The position numbers and the translations under genes were made by a program. A DNA stretch of 64,000 bases from Rhodobacteraceae bacterium HIMB11 (GTDB lineage Bacteria; Pseudomonadota; Alphaproteobacteria; Rhodobacterales; Rhodobacteraceae): the NCBI GenBank assembly GCA_000472185.1, contig AVDB01000006.1:124001-188000 (forward strand). The letters run 5' to 3'. Below, piece after piece: positions 29,997 through 39,400 of this stretch. The first letter of the stretch is position 1, and every line of letters begins with the position of its first letter. The notes under the pieces are model-generated. The model did no database searches and was not told the origin of the DNA. It was given only the letters and a program-made list of their open reading frames with translations.

Positions 29997-32156
29997 ATGA
30001 GCGAACCAAACATCACATCCGAGCTTATCGACGCACATGGTTTGAAACCAGACGAATATCAACTGATCCTAGACATCATTGGACGTGAACCAACCTTCAC
30101 CGAACTTGGGATCTTCTCGGCGATGTGGAACGAACACTGTTCCTATAAATCCTCAAAAAAATGGTTGCGCACGCTACCGACAGAAGGCCCACAAGTCATT
30201 TGTGGACCGGGTGAAAATGCTGGTATCGTTGACATTGGTGATGGACAGGCCGTTGTTTTCAAAATGGAAAGCCACAACCACCCCTCCTACATCGAACCCT
30301 ATCAGGGGGCCGCAACAGGTGTCGGTGGTATTTTGCGCGATGTCTTTACCATGGGCGCACGCCCGATTGCTGCAATGAACGCCCTATCGTTTGGTGAAAA
30401 ATCGCACCCCAAAACACGTCAATTGGTGCATGGTGTGGTAGAAGGTGTTGGCGGTTACGGAAACTGTTTTGGTGTTCCAACAGTTGGCGGTGAGGTTCGT
30501 TTTCACCCCGCGTACAACGGCAACTGTTTGGTAAACGCCTTCGCGGCGGGTTTGGCCGATACAGACAAAATATTTTATTCTGCGGCCTCTGGCGTGGGAA
30601 TGCCTGTTGTTTATTTGGGCGCGAAAACAGGCCGTGATGGCGTTGGTGGCGCAACAATGGCCAGCGCCGAATTTGATGAAACCATCGAAGAAAAACGCCC
30701 AACTGTTCAGGTTGGTGATCCATTTACAGAAAAGCGCCTGATGGAAGCCTGCCTAGAGTTGATGCAGACAGGGGCGGTTATTTCCATTCAGGATATGGGC
30801 GCTGCGGGCCTGACCTGTTCGGCCGTGGAAATGGGCGATAAGGGCGAATTAGGTATTCGGCTGGATTTGGAAAAGGTTCCAACCCGTGAACCCAACATGA
30901 CCGCCTATGAAATGATGCTGTCTGAATCACAGGAACGGATGTTGATGGTTCTGCGCCCTGAAAAAGAGGCAGAGGCCAAAGCCGTGTTTGACAAATGGGA
31001 TCTGGATTTTGCTATCGTCGGTGAAACCATTCCCGAGGATCGCTTCCTCATCATGTTAAACGGGGACTGTAAGGCGGATTTGCCACTGCGCGCATTGTCG
31101 GGCAACGCACCCGAATATGACCGCCCATGGGTTGAAACACCTGCGGCGGCGGACATGGATGATGTCCCCGAAGTTGATCCAATTGATGCGCTAAAGGCGC
31201 TAATCAGCTCTGTGAACTATGCCTCAAAACAATGGGTCTATGAACAATATGACAGCCAAGTTATGGCTGACACGATGGAACGCCCTGGGTTTGGCGCGGG
31301 TGTGATCCGTGTGCATGGTACCGACAAAAAATTAGCATTCACATCGGATGTTACACCACGATACGTACGTGCAAACCCAGAAATGGGGGGACGTCAAGCG
31401 GTGGCAGAGGCCTATCGCAATCTGATTTCTGTTGGTGCGCGTCCATTGGCCAGCACGGACAACATGAATTTCGGCAATCCCGAAAAACCAGAAATCATGG
31501 GCCAATTCGTAGGTGCCATCAAGGGAATCGGTTCGGCTGTTTCCGCGCTAAACATGCCGATCGTTTCAGGCAACGTCAGTCTGTATAACGAAACGGATGG
31601 CAATGCGATCCTACCAACCCCAACAATTGGTGCAGTTGGATTGATTGCCGCGGGCGAAGAGCCGATTTTGGATCGGGCGCGGGATGGTCACGTGGCTCTT
31701 GTTCTAGGGGTAACCACTGGTCACCTTGGGCAATCTGCCCTCTTGGCCGAGGTGTTCAACCGCGAAGACGGGGATGCGCCAAATGTCGATTTGGACGCGG
31801 AATCGGCGCACGGCGAATTCATCCTCGCCAATCGTGATATAATCCGCGCGTGCTGCGATTTAGGTGATGGCGGATTAGCGCTTGCCGCCTTTGAAATGGC
31901 AGATGCCTCAGGCGTTGGCGTAACCCTTGATGCCGCGGATACCGCAACATTGTTTGGTGAAGATCAGGCACGCTATTTGATTGCCTGTAACTTTGATCAG
32001 GCCGAGGCACTGATGGCGGCTGCAACACAAGCGGGCCTTAGCATTCAATCAGTTGGACGTTTCGGCGGCACATCTGTGAAATTTGGCGGATCAGAAGCCG
32101 AAATGGCTGACCTAAGTGCCCTATACCGCAACAGTTTTGGCGAAGCCTTCGCCTAA
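29997..32156 (+). CDS. purL: Phosphoribosylformylglycinamidine synthase subunit PurL
   Basis: ATP-dependent amidation of FGAR in purine synthesis, working with PurQ and PurS. The 719-residue length is that of the small, separate-subunit PurL. Motifs include [15 protein letters not shown] near residue 40, the ATP/Mg region [26 protein letters not shown], and a second AIRS-like half with [13 protein letters not shown] and [14 protein letters not shown]. An AGGGG ribosome-binding site precedes the ATG at 29997. purS and purQ are not in the window. Confidence 0.96.
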   Translation: MSEPNITSELIDAHGLKPDEYQLILDIIGREPTFTELGIFSAMWNEHCSYKSSKKWLRTLPTEGPQVICGPGENAGIVDIGDGQAVVFKMESHNHPSYIEPYQGAATGVGGILRDVFTMGARPIAAMNALSFGEKSHPKTRQLVHGVVEGVGGYGNCFGVPTVGGEVRFHPAYNGNCLVNAFAAGLADTDKIFYSAASGVGMPVVYLGAKTGRDGVGGATMASAEFDETIEEKRPTVQVGDPFTEKRLMEACLELMQTGAVISIQDMGAAGLTCSAVEMGDKGELGIRLDLEKVPTREPNMTAYEMMLSESQERMLMVLRPEKEAEAKAVFDKWDLDFAIVGETIPEDRFLIMLNGDCKADLPLRALSGNAPEYDRPWVETPAAADMDDVPEVDPIDALKALISSVNYASKQWVYEQYDSQVMADTMERPGFGAGVIRVHGTDKKLAFTSDVTPRYVRANPEMGGRQAVAEAYRNLISVGARPLASTDNMNFGNPEKPEIMGQFVGAIKGIGSAVSALNMPIVSGNVSLYNETDGNAILPTPTIGAVGLIAAGEEPILDRARDGHVALVLGVTTGHLGQSALLAEVFNREDGDAPNVDLDAESAHGEFILANRDIIRACCDLGDGGLALAAFEMADASGVGVTLDAADTATLFGEDQARYLIACNFDQAEALMAAATQAGLSIQSVGRFGGTSVKFGGSEAEMADLSALYRNSFGEAFA

Positions 32157-32172
32157 GTAACCTGTTCATTTC

Positions 32173-32204
32173 AGAGGAAATGCAGAAAATGCTGCTTTTC
32201 CTCT
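32173..32204 (+). terminator. Long hairpin in the purL-bolA spacer
   Basis: AGAGGAAA-T-GCAG pairs with CTGC-T-TTTCCTCT around a 6-base loop, giving a 12-bp stem with one T-T mismatch. There is no T-run after it, so it may be a weak or Rho-dependent terminator or an mRNA-stabilising element rather than a classical terminator. Confidence 0.5.
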
Positions 32205-32252
32205 TGTTGAATGGGGCAATAGATACATAAATAAACTCAAAGGAGTTTACCT

Positions 32253-32495
32253 ATGGCAATGCAGGCACATGAGATTGAGGCGTTGATCCGCGAAACCTTT
32301 TCGGACGCGCAAATTACGATCACAGATTTGGCAGGTGATGGAAATCATTACGCCGCAGAAGTGATTGACGAAAGTTTCCGCGGCAAAAACCGTGTTCAAC
32401 AACAACGTGCAGTCTATGCTGCACTAAAAGGAAAGATGGACGGATCGCATGGCGAGCTTCACGCGCTTGCCCTGACGACCAAGATTCCAGAATAG
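32253..32495 (+). CDS. BolA family protein
   Basis: Small alpha/beta protein of 80 residues of the BolA/IbaG family, with the class II-like fold pattern [34 protein letters not shown]; the His residues that take part in 2Fe-2S sharing with Grx4-type glutaredoxins are present (H in GDGNHY and [10 protein letters not shown]). An AAAGGAG site precedes the ATG. It is 20 bp upstream of the monothiol glutaredoxin gene, which is its usual physical partner in sensing iron or delivering clusters. Confidence 0.92.
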   Translation: MAMQAHEIEALIRETFSDAQITITDLAGDGNHYAAEVIDESFRGKNRVQQQRAVYAALKGKMDGSHGELHALALTTKIPE

Positions 32496-32515
32496 CACAT
32501 CAAAGGATTACAGTT

Positions 32516-32878
32516 ATGAGCGATGCAACAACGCAGATCGACGAAACAGTCAAAGCAAACGACGTCGTGCTTTACATGAAAGGCACCAAGGAAATGCCGC
32601 AGTGTGGTTTTTCAAGCCGTGTGGCAGGTGTTTTGAATTATATGGGTGTTGACTATACGGACATTAATGTTTTGGCCGACGAAAACATCCGTCAGGGGAT
32701 CAAGGATTATTCTGACTGGCCGACAATCCCACAGTTGTATGTAAAGGGTGAATTCGTGGGCGGATGCGACATCATCACCGAAATGACCCTTTCAGGTGAA
32801 TTGGACACATTGTTTGACGACAATGGTGTTGGTTATGACAAAGAAGCAGCCGATAAAATCCGCGAAGCAAACGGTTAA
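32516..32878 (+). CDS. grxD: Monothiol glutaredoxin, Grx4 type
   Basis: Cytoplasmic CGFS glutaredoxin of 120 residues that holds and transfers 2Fe-2S clusters, often with BolA. The active motif is [10 protein letters not shown] near residue 35, followed by the glutathione-binding [20 protein letters not shown]. The gene follows the bolA homologue closely and ends in a clear terminator. Confidence 0.95.
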   Translation: MSDATTQIDETVKANDVVLYMKGTKEMPQCGFSSRVAGVLNYMGVDYTDINVLADENIRQGIKDYSDWPTIPQLYVKGEFVGGCDIITEMTLSGELDTLFDDNGVGYDKEAADKIREANG

Positions 32879-32903
32879 TGTGCGCATTAATCTAGTTTGA
32901 ATT

Positions 32904-32925
32904 GGCCCCTACATGGGGCCTTTTT
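32904..32925. terminator. Terminator shared by grxD and the GNAT remnant
   Basis: Perfect stem GGCCCC/GGGGCC (32904-32909 with 32915-32920), loop TACAT, then five T residues. It terminates grxD. The last codons and stop of the minus-strand GNAT reading frame lie within it, and the A/T flanks could allow it to work from both sides. Confidence 0.85.
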
Positions 32926-33430
32926 CATTTAATGTGATGGCGAACATTTCTGTTTCTGCATCACTCAACTCTGGAACAACATGAAAACCTGTTTTTCGCA
33001 AAACATGCGCGGATGCGGGGTTTTCGCGCCCAACACCCCCAAGCAGACGAAAACCAGTATTGGGGACATGCGACACCAATCCTGCAAGTAGTTCACGTGC
33101 ATAATCCCGCCCCCGGGTTGATTGCCCAAGAAGATACCCAAGATGAATGTCGTTGTTAAATGGGGGCGTTAGAAACATAAGCCCGATGAATGCATCTCTG
33201 CCTATTTCACGTATCAGATAGATATCGCTTTCCACGTCGCGTGCATCAATCCACTGATTGATATTTTGCCCTGTTAGATCAAAAAATGCCGGCAGTTACG
33301 CGATCACGTCGGGTGTCAACAAATCTGGCAGCTGTGTAGCAAGCCCTTGCCGAGCCTCTAGCGCGACGATGGTTTCCGCCCAATGTGCAACCAAAAGCCG
33401 TTCTGTTTCAAACTGCTGAAATAGAGGCAC
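32909..33430 (-). pseudogene. GNAT family N-acetyltransferase interrupted by a stop codon
   Basis: A RimJ/RimL-like acetyltransferase can be read from a GTG at 33430, eight codons or less after the zapA stop and with GGAAGAG upstream: PLFQQFETERLLVAHWAET at the N-terminus, then TAA at codon 45 (33298-33296), then, in the same frame, LPAFFDLTGQNINQWIDARD and the acetyl-CoA-binding part (LGYLLGQSTRGRDYARELL, GVGRENPASAHVLRKTGF) to the stop at 32909. Without the TAA the protein would be about 173 residues, normal for the family. A shorter product starting at a GTG at 33235 is possible but would lack strand 1 and helix 1 of the fold. Confidence 0.75.
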
Positions 33431-33436
33431 GTTTAA

Positions 33437-33823
33437 TTACGACTCTTCCAAACGTTGCGCCAAACTTTCTGCGCGTGCTGCGATATCGGCTAGGCTATCG
33501 CCGACCTGTGATGGAATGATGGGCACCTCAACCGTCTTTGCCTCGGGCGCGGGTGCGTTTTTCAATTGTTCCAACTCGACACGTGTGTCTGCCAACAACT
33601 TCTCTGCGTCGGTGAGTTTGTCCTGCAAGGCTGCTGTTTTATCGGCCAACATCAGTGCAGACATTAACAACATCCGAGGTTCAGGCATGCGCCCAATCTG
33701 TTCCTGAAGAACCGATGCTTCTGCATCAAGCAGTTTTTCGGCAGAGCGCAGATAGTGTTCCTCGCCGTCCTGACAGGCCACTTCAAACTGGCGGCCACCA
33801 ATTTCAATCGTTACCTCAGGCAT
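33437..33823 (-). CDS. zapA: Cell division protein ZapA
   Basis: Cytoplasmic protein that bundles FtsZ filaments. The 128-residue protein has the ZapA N-terminal beta-hairpin with VTIEIGGRQFEVAC and EEHYLRSAEKLLD, followed by a coiled coil (about residues 55-95) and an Ala/Pro-rich tail. The stop of the upstream coiled-coil gene overlaps its ATG by one base (TAATG), so they are translated together. Confidence 0.9.
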   Translation of the reverse strand: MPEVTIEIGGRQFEVACQDGEEHYLRSAEKLLDAEASVLQEQIGRMPEPRMLLMSALMLADKTAALQDKLTDAEKLLADTRVELEQLKNAPAPEAKTVEVPIIPSQVGDSLADIAARAESLAQRLEES

Positions 33824-34104
33824 TAGGCGCCCTCCCCTGCTTTTGCGGCTGTTAGCGCGGCTTCCAGTTCTTCGTGCAGTGCTTGCAAATCTACCTTTTC
33901 GTCTTCACGTTCGGCTTTCAACAGGTTTAATTCGTTTTGCAATTGATCAATCTCGCTCAACAACTCGGAATTGCGCAGGGTTAATGCCGCCATTTCTTCT
34001 GATTGGCCAATACCTGATGACGCAGATGCGTCGGATGTCATATGACGTTCAATTTTATCTAACGCCACAATAATTCGGCGTTCAAACTCGGCGATATTAT
34101 CCAT
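33823..34104 (-). CDS. Small coiled-coil protein encoded with ZapA
   Basis: A 93-residue protein of no firm family. From the ATG at 34104 (AAAGGA upstream) it reads MDNIAEFERRIIVALDKIERH, then a Ser/Ala-rich stretch, then a strongly predicted coiled coil from about residue 40 to 85 (NSELLSEIDQLQNELNLLKAE). Rhodobacteraceae commonly have such a gene immediately before zapA. The tight coupling suggests a role at the division ring, perhaps like ZapB, but that is inference. Confidence 0.75.
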   Translation of the reverse strand: MDNIAEFERRIIVALDKIERHMTSDASASSGIGQSEEMAALTLRNSELLSEIDQLQNELNLLKAEREDEKVDLQALHEELEAALTAAKAGEGA

Positions 34105-34231
34105 CAACCATCCTTTATTCTGCTCAATATAGCGGCACTGTTTCAACCGCACCGCTCGAATCGCTTTTTCGCATCCTTTTCCATAGTTTAGCCAAAGATG
34201 TTAAAAAATGCGCCCCCATTGACAGAAATCA

Positions 34232-34262
34232 GCGAAACCCGACAGAACAAATGGGATTTCGC
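34232..34262. repeat. Imperfect hairpin downstream of the FKBP-rhodanese gene
   Basis: GCGAAACCC and GGGATTTCGC can pair around a 12-base loop with one bulged base. No T-run follows on either strand, so its role (weak terminator or mRNA 3' stabiliser) is uncertain. The remaining sequence between 34105 and 34277 shows nothing else I can support. Confidence 0.4.
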
Positions 34263-34277
34263 ATGTATAACAGTGGG

Positions 34278-35024
34278 TTATTCAGTATAAGTTTGTGTTT
34301 CAAACCCACCTGCAGACCATCCAACAATCCCATCGGTTAGGTGGCTGATGTTTGTCAGGCCCACTTGGTTCAACAAGGCATCGCCCAACATTCCCGTGCG
34401 ATTGCCTGTGCGGCAATAGAGCATGATCGGTGTGGACGGATCCTGAACAAGGGCAAAGAATTTTGGTTGAAACTCTGGGTGTAATCCCCCATCCGCCGTA
34501 AAGGCCGTGATCGTTTCAGCGCCCTTAATTACACCTGTCTCAACCCATTCTTCTGGACGGCGGATGTCGACGATAATGGTCCCGCTCTTTTGGGCATCCA
34601 ATAATTCTTGGGGTGTTGCCTGACCCAGTTGAGGTGGGATCATTGTGTCCAAAAGTTCAACTTCAAAAGTCAATGTCGCATTCGGTGGGATCACACCACC
34701 TGCACCTGCGGCGCCATATCCCAGTTCAGGTGGGATTGTCAGGACACGCTTTTCCCCGACCTTCATACCCAAAATGCCCTGTTCCCAACCACGGATCACT
34801 TGCCCCGCGCCCAATGTGAACGAAAACGGTTGGCCACGTGTCACCGAGCTGTCAAAGACGCTGCCGTCATCAAGCTTGCCTGTGTAGTGTACAAATACCT
34901 TATTGCCCGCTTCGGCAGCTTGGCCTGACCCTTCGGTGATCGTTTCGATTTGTAGTTCTGCGTTTGCAGCTGTCATGATGAATAGTCCAATCGTGGTTAA
35001 AAGTGCGCGTATCGTTAAACGCAT
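34278..35024 (-). CDS. Exported FKBP-type prolyl isomerase fused to a rhodanese domain
   Basis: A 248-residue two-domain protein. A signal peptide (about residues 1-22, ending ANA) sends it to the periplasm. Residues 25-127 are an FKBP domain with [38 protein letters not shown] and [21 protein letters not shown], i.e. all usual active-site positions. Residues 135-245 are a rhodanese-like domain with a possible catalytic Cys204 in [10 protein letters not shown]. The start is supported by GGGGAAA before the ATG at 35024. The pairing suggests a periplasmic folding factor linked to thiol or sulfur handling. FKBPs and single rhodaneses are common, while this fusion is less so. Confidence 0.85.
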   Translation of the reverse strand: MRLTIRALLTTIGLFIMTAANAELQIETITEGSGQAAEAGNKVFVHYTGKLDDGSVFDSSVTRGQPFSFTLGAGQVIRGWEQGILGMKVGEKRVLTIPPELGYGAAGAGGVIPPNATLTFEVELLDTMIPPQLGQATPQELLDAQKSGTIIVDIRRPEEWVETGVIKGAETITAFTADGGLHPEFQPKFFALVQDPSTPIMLYCRTGNRTGMLGDALLNQVGLTNISHLTDGIVGWSAGGFETQTYTE

Positions 35025-35097
35025 GGATCTGTTTCCCCTGTAAAACTTGGACGCAGTGAACCATTTTCGCGCGTGATGCACAAGCAGATGACCATAA

Positions 35098-35502
35098 TCA
35101 TGCCAATTGGATATTTGACCCTGCCAATTTGTGCGAAACAATCACTTCGATAATCAATGGATGCATCGACATAAATTCGGCAATGTCGATTATACGATCG
35201 GGATAGTTGGCCAAACTAGGTTCATCATAATAGGTGTTCGCCTCATCCGTGCCTGTCATGAAATATTGGAAGATCTGATCATCGCGAATGTCGATCATTG
35301 CGGCATTATCGGCACGATAGCGTGCGGTGACACCGTCATTTTTCATGAAAAACATAACCTCATGAAACAGCCAGTCGATATGCATCGGAAAGCGTTCTAG
35401 ATGCGTGATCAACTCTGATTTTTCACCAGTGCCGTAATAATAGCTTTGATAAAACGCAACGGTATACATGCGTTCGATGTCGTCCAAAAACGTGTATTCC
35501 AT
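35098..35502 (-). CDS. Hypothetical protein
   Basis: A 134-residue protein I do not recognise. It is acidic and rich in aromatic residues, without signal peptide, membrane helix or Cys motif. Notable stretches are [23 protein letters not shown] and a hydrophobic C-terminal helix ([16 protein letters not shown]). The gene stands between the FKBP-rhodanese gene (same strand, 73 bp) and iclR (divergent, 101 bp). Frame, length and codon use look genuine, and an AGGAGAG-like site precedes the ATG at 35502. Confidence 0.6.
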   Translation of the reverse strand: MEYTFLDDIERMYTVAFYQSYYYGTGEKSELITHLERFPMHIDWLFHEVMFFMKNDGVTARYRADNAAMIDIRDDQIFQYFMTGTDEANTYYDEPSLANYPDRIIDIAEFMSMHPLIIEVIVSHKLAGSNIQLA

Positions 35503-35576
35503 AACCTCTCCTGCCTTTTTACACGACTGTATTTCGATTGTTGCATTTACTCCAGCCTCATTTGCACATTTAGTGT

Positions 35577-35591
35577 GTTCACACAGTTAAC
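35577..35591. promoter_or_regulatory. IclR operator candidate in front of iclR
   Basis: GTTCAC-ACA-GTTAAC, a palindrome with one mismatch, ends 12 bp before the iclR start codon. The same 15-bp site with perfect symmetry occurs before the sulfatase-dehalogenase operon (46481-46495). A site over the leader or transcription start suggests autorepression. Confidence 0.6.
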
Positions 35592-35603
35592 TAAGGTGTC
35601 TGC

Positions 35604-36416
35604 ATGAGTATCAAACGCATCCGCGCCGTTGATCGTGCGCTTTTGGTGATTGAGGTGTTGTCTCAATCTGGGTCGTGTTCCTTGTCCGAACTGCGGCAAA
35701 AAACGGGTTTGGATAACGCAGGGTTGTTGCGCATTTTGGGGACAATGATTGACCGCGGCTGGGTACGTCAGTTGATCGTTGAAAAACGATATGAGCTGTC
35801 TCACTCGCTGGGCGATATTTTGGGGGCCGAAGCACGCGCGCACCCTATGGCCGAAATTGCCGTGCCCATTCTGCTGCAACTGCGCCAAAACCCCTATTCG
35901 CTGCCCTCTGATCTGTGTGCTATTCGCGGGTTTGGTCAGTTTGAAATCATCGAAAGCACGCGTTTGCGCGGCCCTATGGCGCCTGGTCGCACCGGATTGG
36001 GGTTACAGCCATCGCTTTTCCAATCCGCCCATGGACGCGTGATTTTGGCCCATATGTCGGATGAGATTCGCGAAACACATATACAGGCATTTCTGAATCG
36101 TGCGCGAAAAGAAGACATCAGTTGGTATAATTCTGGCCGATTGGATACAGAATTGGAAATCACACGTGCACGGGGATATGGCATTCGAGAGGAGCTGTAT
36201 TGGGAACCCCCATTCGATGAAACACCCCCCATTGGCGCAATCGCGGTTCCAATTATCACGGCTGATGGAATTCACGGATCGCTGAGCCTTTTGTGGCTGG
36301 AAGAGCATCTGAGTGCCGACAACGTCCTTCGATCTGGCCTGTTGGACCGGTTAAAGGCATCGGCGGGTGATATCTCAACCAAGCTATCAGAAGGCAGCAT
36401 TCCAGCGCCTGATTAA
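35604..36416 (+). CDS. IclR family transcriptional regulator
   Basis: IclR regulator of 270 residues: an N-terminal winged helix-turn-helix (about residues 5-65, SCSLSELRQKTGLDNAGLLRILGTM) and a C-terminal GAF-like effector domain (about 80-260, ending in GAIAVPIITADGIHGSLSLLW). Members control aromatic and other catabolic operons. It is convergent with, and overlaps by 4 bp, the reductive dehalogenase gene, the last gene of the facing operon. The same palindrome at both promoters makes it the likely regulator of that operon. Confidence 0.9.
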   Translation: MSIKRIRAVDRALLVIEVLSQSGSCSLSELRQKTGLDNAGLLRILGTMIDRGWVRQLIVEKRYELSHSLGDILGAEARAHPMAEIAVPILLQLRQNPYSLPSDLCAIRGFGQFEIIESTRLRGPMAPGRTGLGLQPSLFQSAHGRVILAHMSDEIRETHIQAFLNRARKEDISWYNSGRLDTELEITRARGYGIREELYWEPPFDETPPIGAIAVPIITADGIHGSLSLLWLEEHLSADNVLRSGLLDRLKASAGDISTKLSEGSIPAPD

Positions 36417-39400
36417 AGATCGATTTCGATCACACCATCTTTTTTTGCAGCACGGCTTTGACATAGGATCACTTGGGTTTCGCGTTGTTTTTTCGACAAA
36501 ACGAAATCCCGATGTTCAATGTCCCCTGACACAATTCCACATTTACAAACGCCACAAATGCCATCGGAACACTTCAGGTCAATGTTATAACCTGCATCAA
36601 TCAAAACATCTGCCGCACTTTTGTCTGCGGGAACGTCAAATTCGCGCCCAGATTTTGTAAGCCTGATTTTGAAATCGTGGTTCACATAATCGGGTTGTTC
36701 AGGAACCGAGAAATATTCAAGGTGGCGCGCCTCATCTGGAAAACCACCCGCCTCTGCGGCGGCAATGACGCTATCCATATAACGTTCAGGGCCGCAGGTA
36801 TAGACATGCCAACCGTTTTGATATCCCGACAGGATATTTGCCAAATCCGCGCGCATGCCCTGATCACTGAAATGATACTGCACCTTATCGGCCCAGGGAA
36901 CAGTGGCCAGATCATTTAAATACCCCGCCCCCTCTTTCCGACTGGCGGAATAATGCATTTCAAAATCACGCCCCAATGCGTGCAAACGATGGGCAAAGGC
37001 GATCATCGGCGTAATGCCAATTCCCCCACCCATCAGGAAAGTTTTGGTCGCATCCTCAACCAGATCAAAATGATTGATGGGTTTGGAAATAAAGACCTTG
37101 CGCCCTTCGACAAAAATACGATGCATCATTTTTGATCCACCGCGCCCCGCATCTTCGCGCAGAACACCAATTTGATATTTACTGCGATCGGCTGGGTCGC
37201 CCGACATGGAATATTGACGTAAAAATTCAGGGGCCACGACAATATCCAAATGCGCGCCTGCGCTCCATTCTGGCAATGGGGATCCATCCAGCGTTTGGAA
37301 TTCATATTTTGTGACATCTTGGGTCATTTTTTCGACCTTGCTGACCTGAACACGCACGACGGGCGCGTCCCCATCACTGGAATACACATGCAGATGATCG
37401 GTTTCACCACGCTCGAGTTTTAGTTTGTATTCCTCTGCCGTGATCATGGCCTGATAGGCCTCAATCCCTGCTTCGCGATCCATATGGAACGGATAGGGAT
37501 AAGGATGGGGTGCAAGATTGGCGGGATAAACGGCCATTGTTTGATCTTCGTATTTCAGATCAAGGTCCTTTTGCAAACCACGTGCATTCACGGGTTTTCG
37601 CGCGGGTTTATATCCGCCGTCTTCGTAAAGTTCGATGTCCCACCACCATTTTTTGATAGGGTTTAATTCACCATTTCCAACCATGTCATCCAATTTCGCC
37701 AAAGGTTTGGCAAGCGATGGAAGATTGCTGGCCGCCCATCGAAACGGGGCCTCGGCAAATAGGCCTTCTAGGTTCCAAGGACAGGTTTTCATACAGCGCC
37801 CGCACATGGCGCCACCTTCGGTGGAAATGCGGTAACTGGCGCATTTTTGGCTATCTGATTTCCATATTTCATAGCCATTAAACATCAATTTTGGGCCCGC
37901 AGTAATCGCGCCCGATGGACATTCACGGGCACATTTATTGCAGTTTTCACAGAAGTTTTGCAGGCCGAAATCAATTGGTTTGTCGTGTTCAAACGGCATA
38001 TCTGTTGTCACAACACCTGATTTCAGGCGCGGGCCAAGGTAGGGGTTTAAAATAACTTCGCCAATGCGGCTGACCTCACCCAAACCCGACAGCAGAAGCA
38101 AGGGGGGCTGTAACACTTCACCATCCAATACGGTGTGTGACTTCGCCTTGTACCCCAAGTTGCGGATTTGTTGGGCAATCACGCCCCCCAAGAGGGAAAA
38201 GCGTAGATAGGCACGCATGGATTGGGCGACCGAAATCCAATCATCACCCGATGCGCCCTCCATCGTTTCGTACCCCTGATCGATGATCATTGATACCGCG
38301 TTGTTGTGCGGGGGATCCAGAACAGCGCCCGTTGCATCATGGCTGTACCACGCCCAATCAGGACAGCGTGACAGCCCAACGGCATCCACGCCCAAAAAAT
38401 AACTGGCCGCCTTAATATTGGCCGCGTTTTGCGCCAAATCACTGGGGCGCGGGCCGTTTTCATTCGCCTCTCCATCCTGCAATAGGACAAAGGCGCCTAG
38501 TGCACGCCGCTGTGCACAGGATGGCGCGGCCTTGCGCGCGTAATAGCCCCCCTTGGCCCCCTCTTGCAGGTTTTTGCCCATGTCCCCGAACTGCGCACGT
38601 GCAAACATATCCGTGCGTTTTGGAACGCGGGCCACACGCGCCTCATCAATATAGGTTGTGGGTGTTTCGACACGTTTCAGGTTTTCAAAGGGATGCGGCC
38701 CATCGACGAATTTACGTTTGGAAAACGGATCACGATTAAACGCATTTTTGGAAAACCCTTTGCCCAACCACCATGCGGGGCCTTGGGTTTTGAACCAAGG
38801 TTGGTCTGCGCGCGGCGCCAATGGGCGATCGGTTGCCAGATCAAGCGTGGTTGTAATGACCCCTAATCCAAAGTTCTTTCCGATATAGGGCGCAATTAAC
38901 GCCCCCTGATCCGCCCAAACCAGACCAGAGGCTAGTGCAAGTTTGTTCAAATCCACATCACTGGCCGCCCCAGAATGCGATTTCGCATCATAGCCCAACA
39001 GGCGAATGTAATTGGCGATGACCGCAGCGGTTTCATTTGCCCGCAAACAGGCGCGATGCGCATGCGCATCCTCAAGCCAATCACAGCCCACTTCATTTGG
39101 CATCAAATCACGCGGGTTTTCGTATAAAAACACAATGGCATGTGTATGCCCGTCAATCGTTGTGGGCGGTGCCTCCATCGAGTCCTTTAGGTCCGCCATA
39201 ATGACATCAATGCCCGACGCCAATGTTTTCGTTTGCCGCGTGCGCAGGGCATGCGCCAAACGTTCGATATCGGGGTTTTGGATCGGTTCGTCCAAAATTG
39301 CGCGATCATCCAATCGGCAAATCCCGATCATTGACGCATCGGAAAAATACCCAAATCCCTTAATGTGATGCGCCCGTTCGGTTGGATCGGTCGGAATGTC

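Noticed and set aside
20841-33430. TGA or TAA recoding (alternative code or selenocysteine)
   Set aside because: TAA, TAG and TGA all serve as normal stops throughout the window, and the interrupted genes are dispensable; nonsense mutation is simpler.
35025-35141. N-terminal extension of the FKBP-rhodanese protein
   Set aside because: It would hide a good signal peptide behind 39 extra residues and overlap the next gene; GGGGAAA supports the ATG at 35024.
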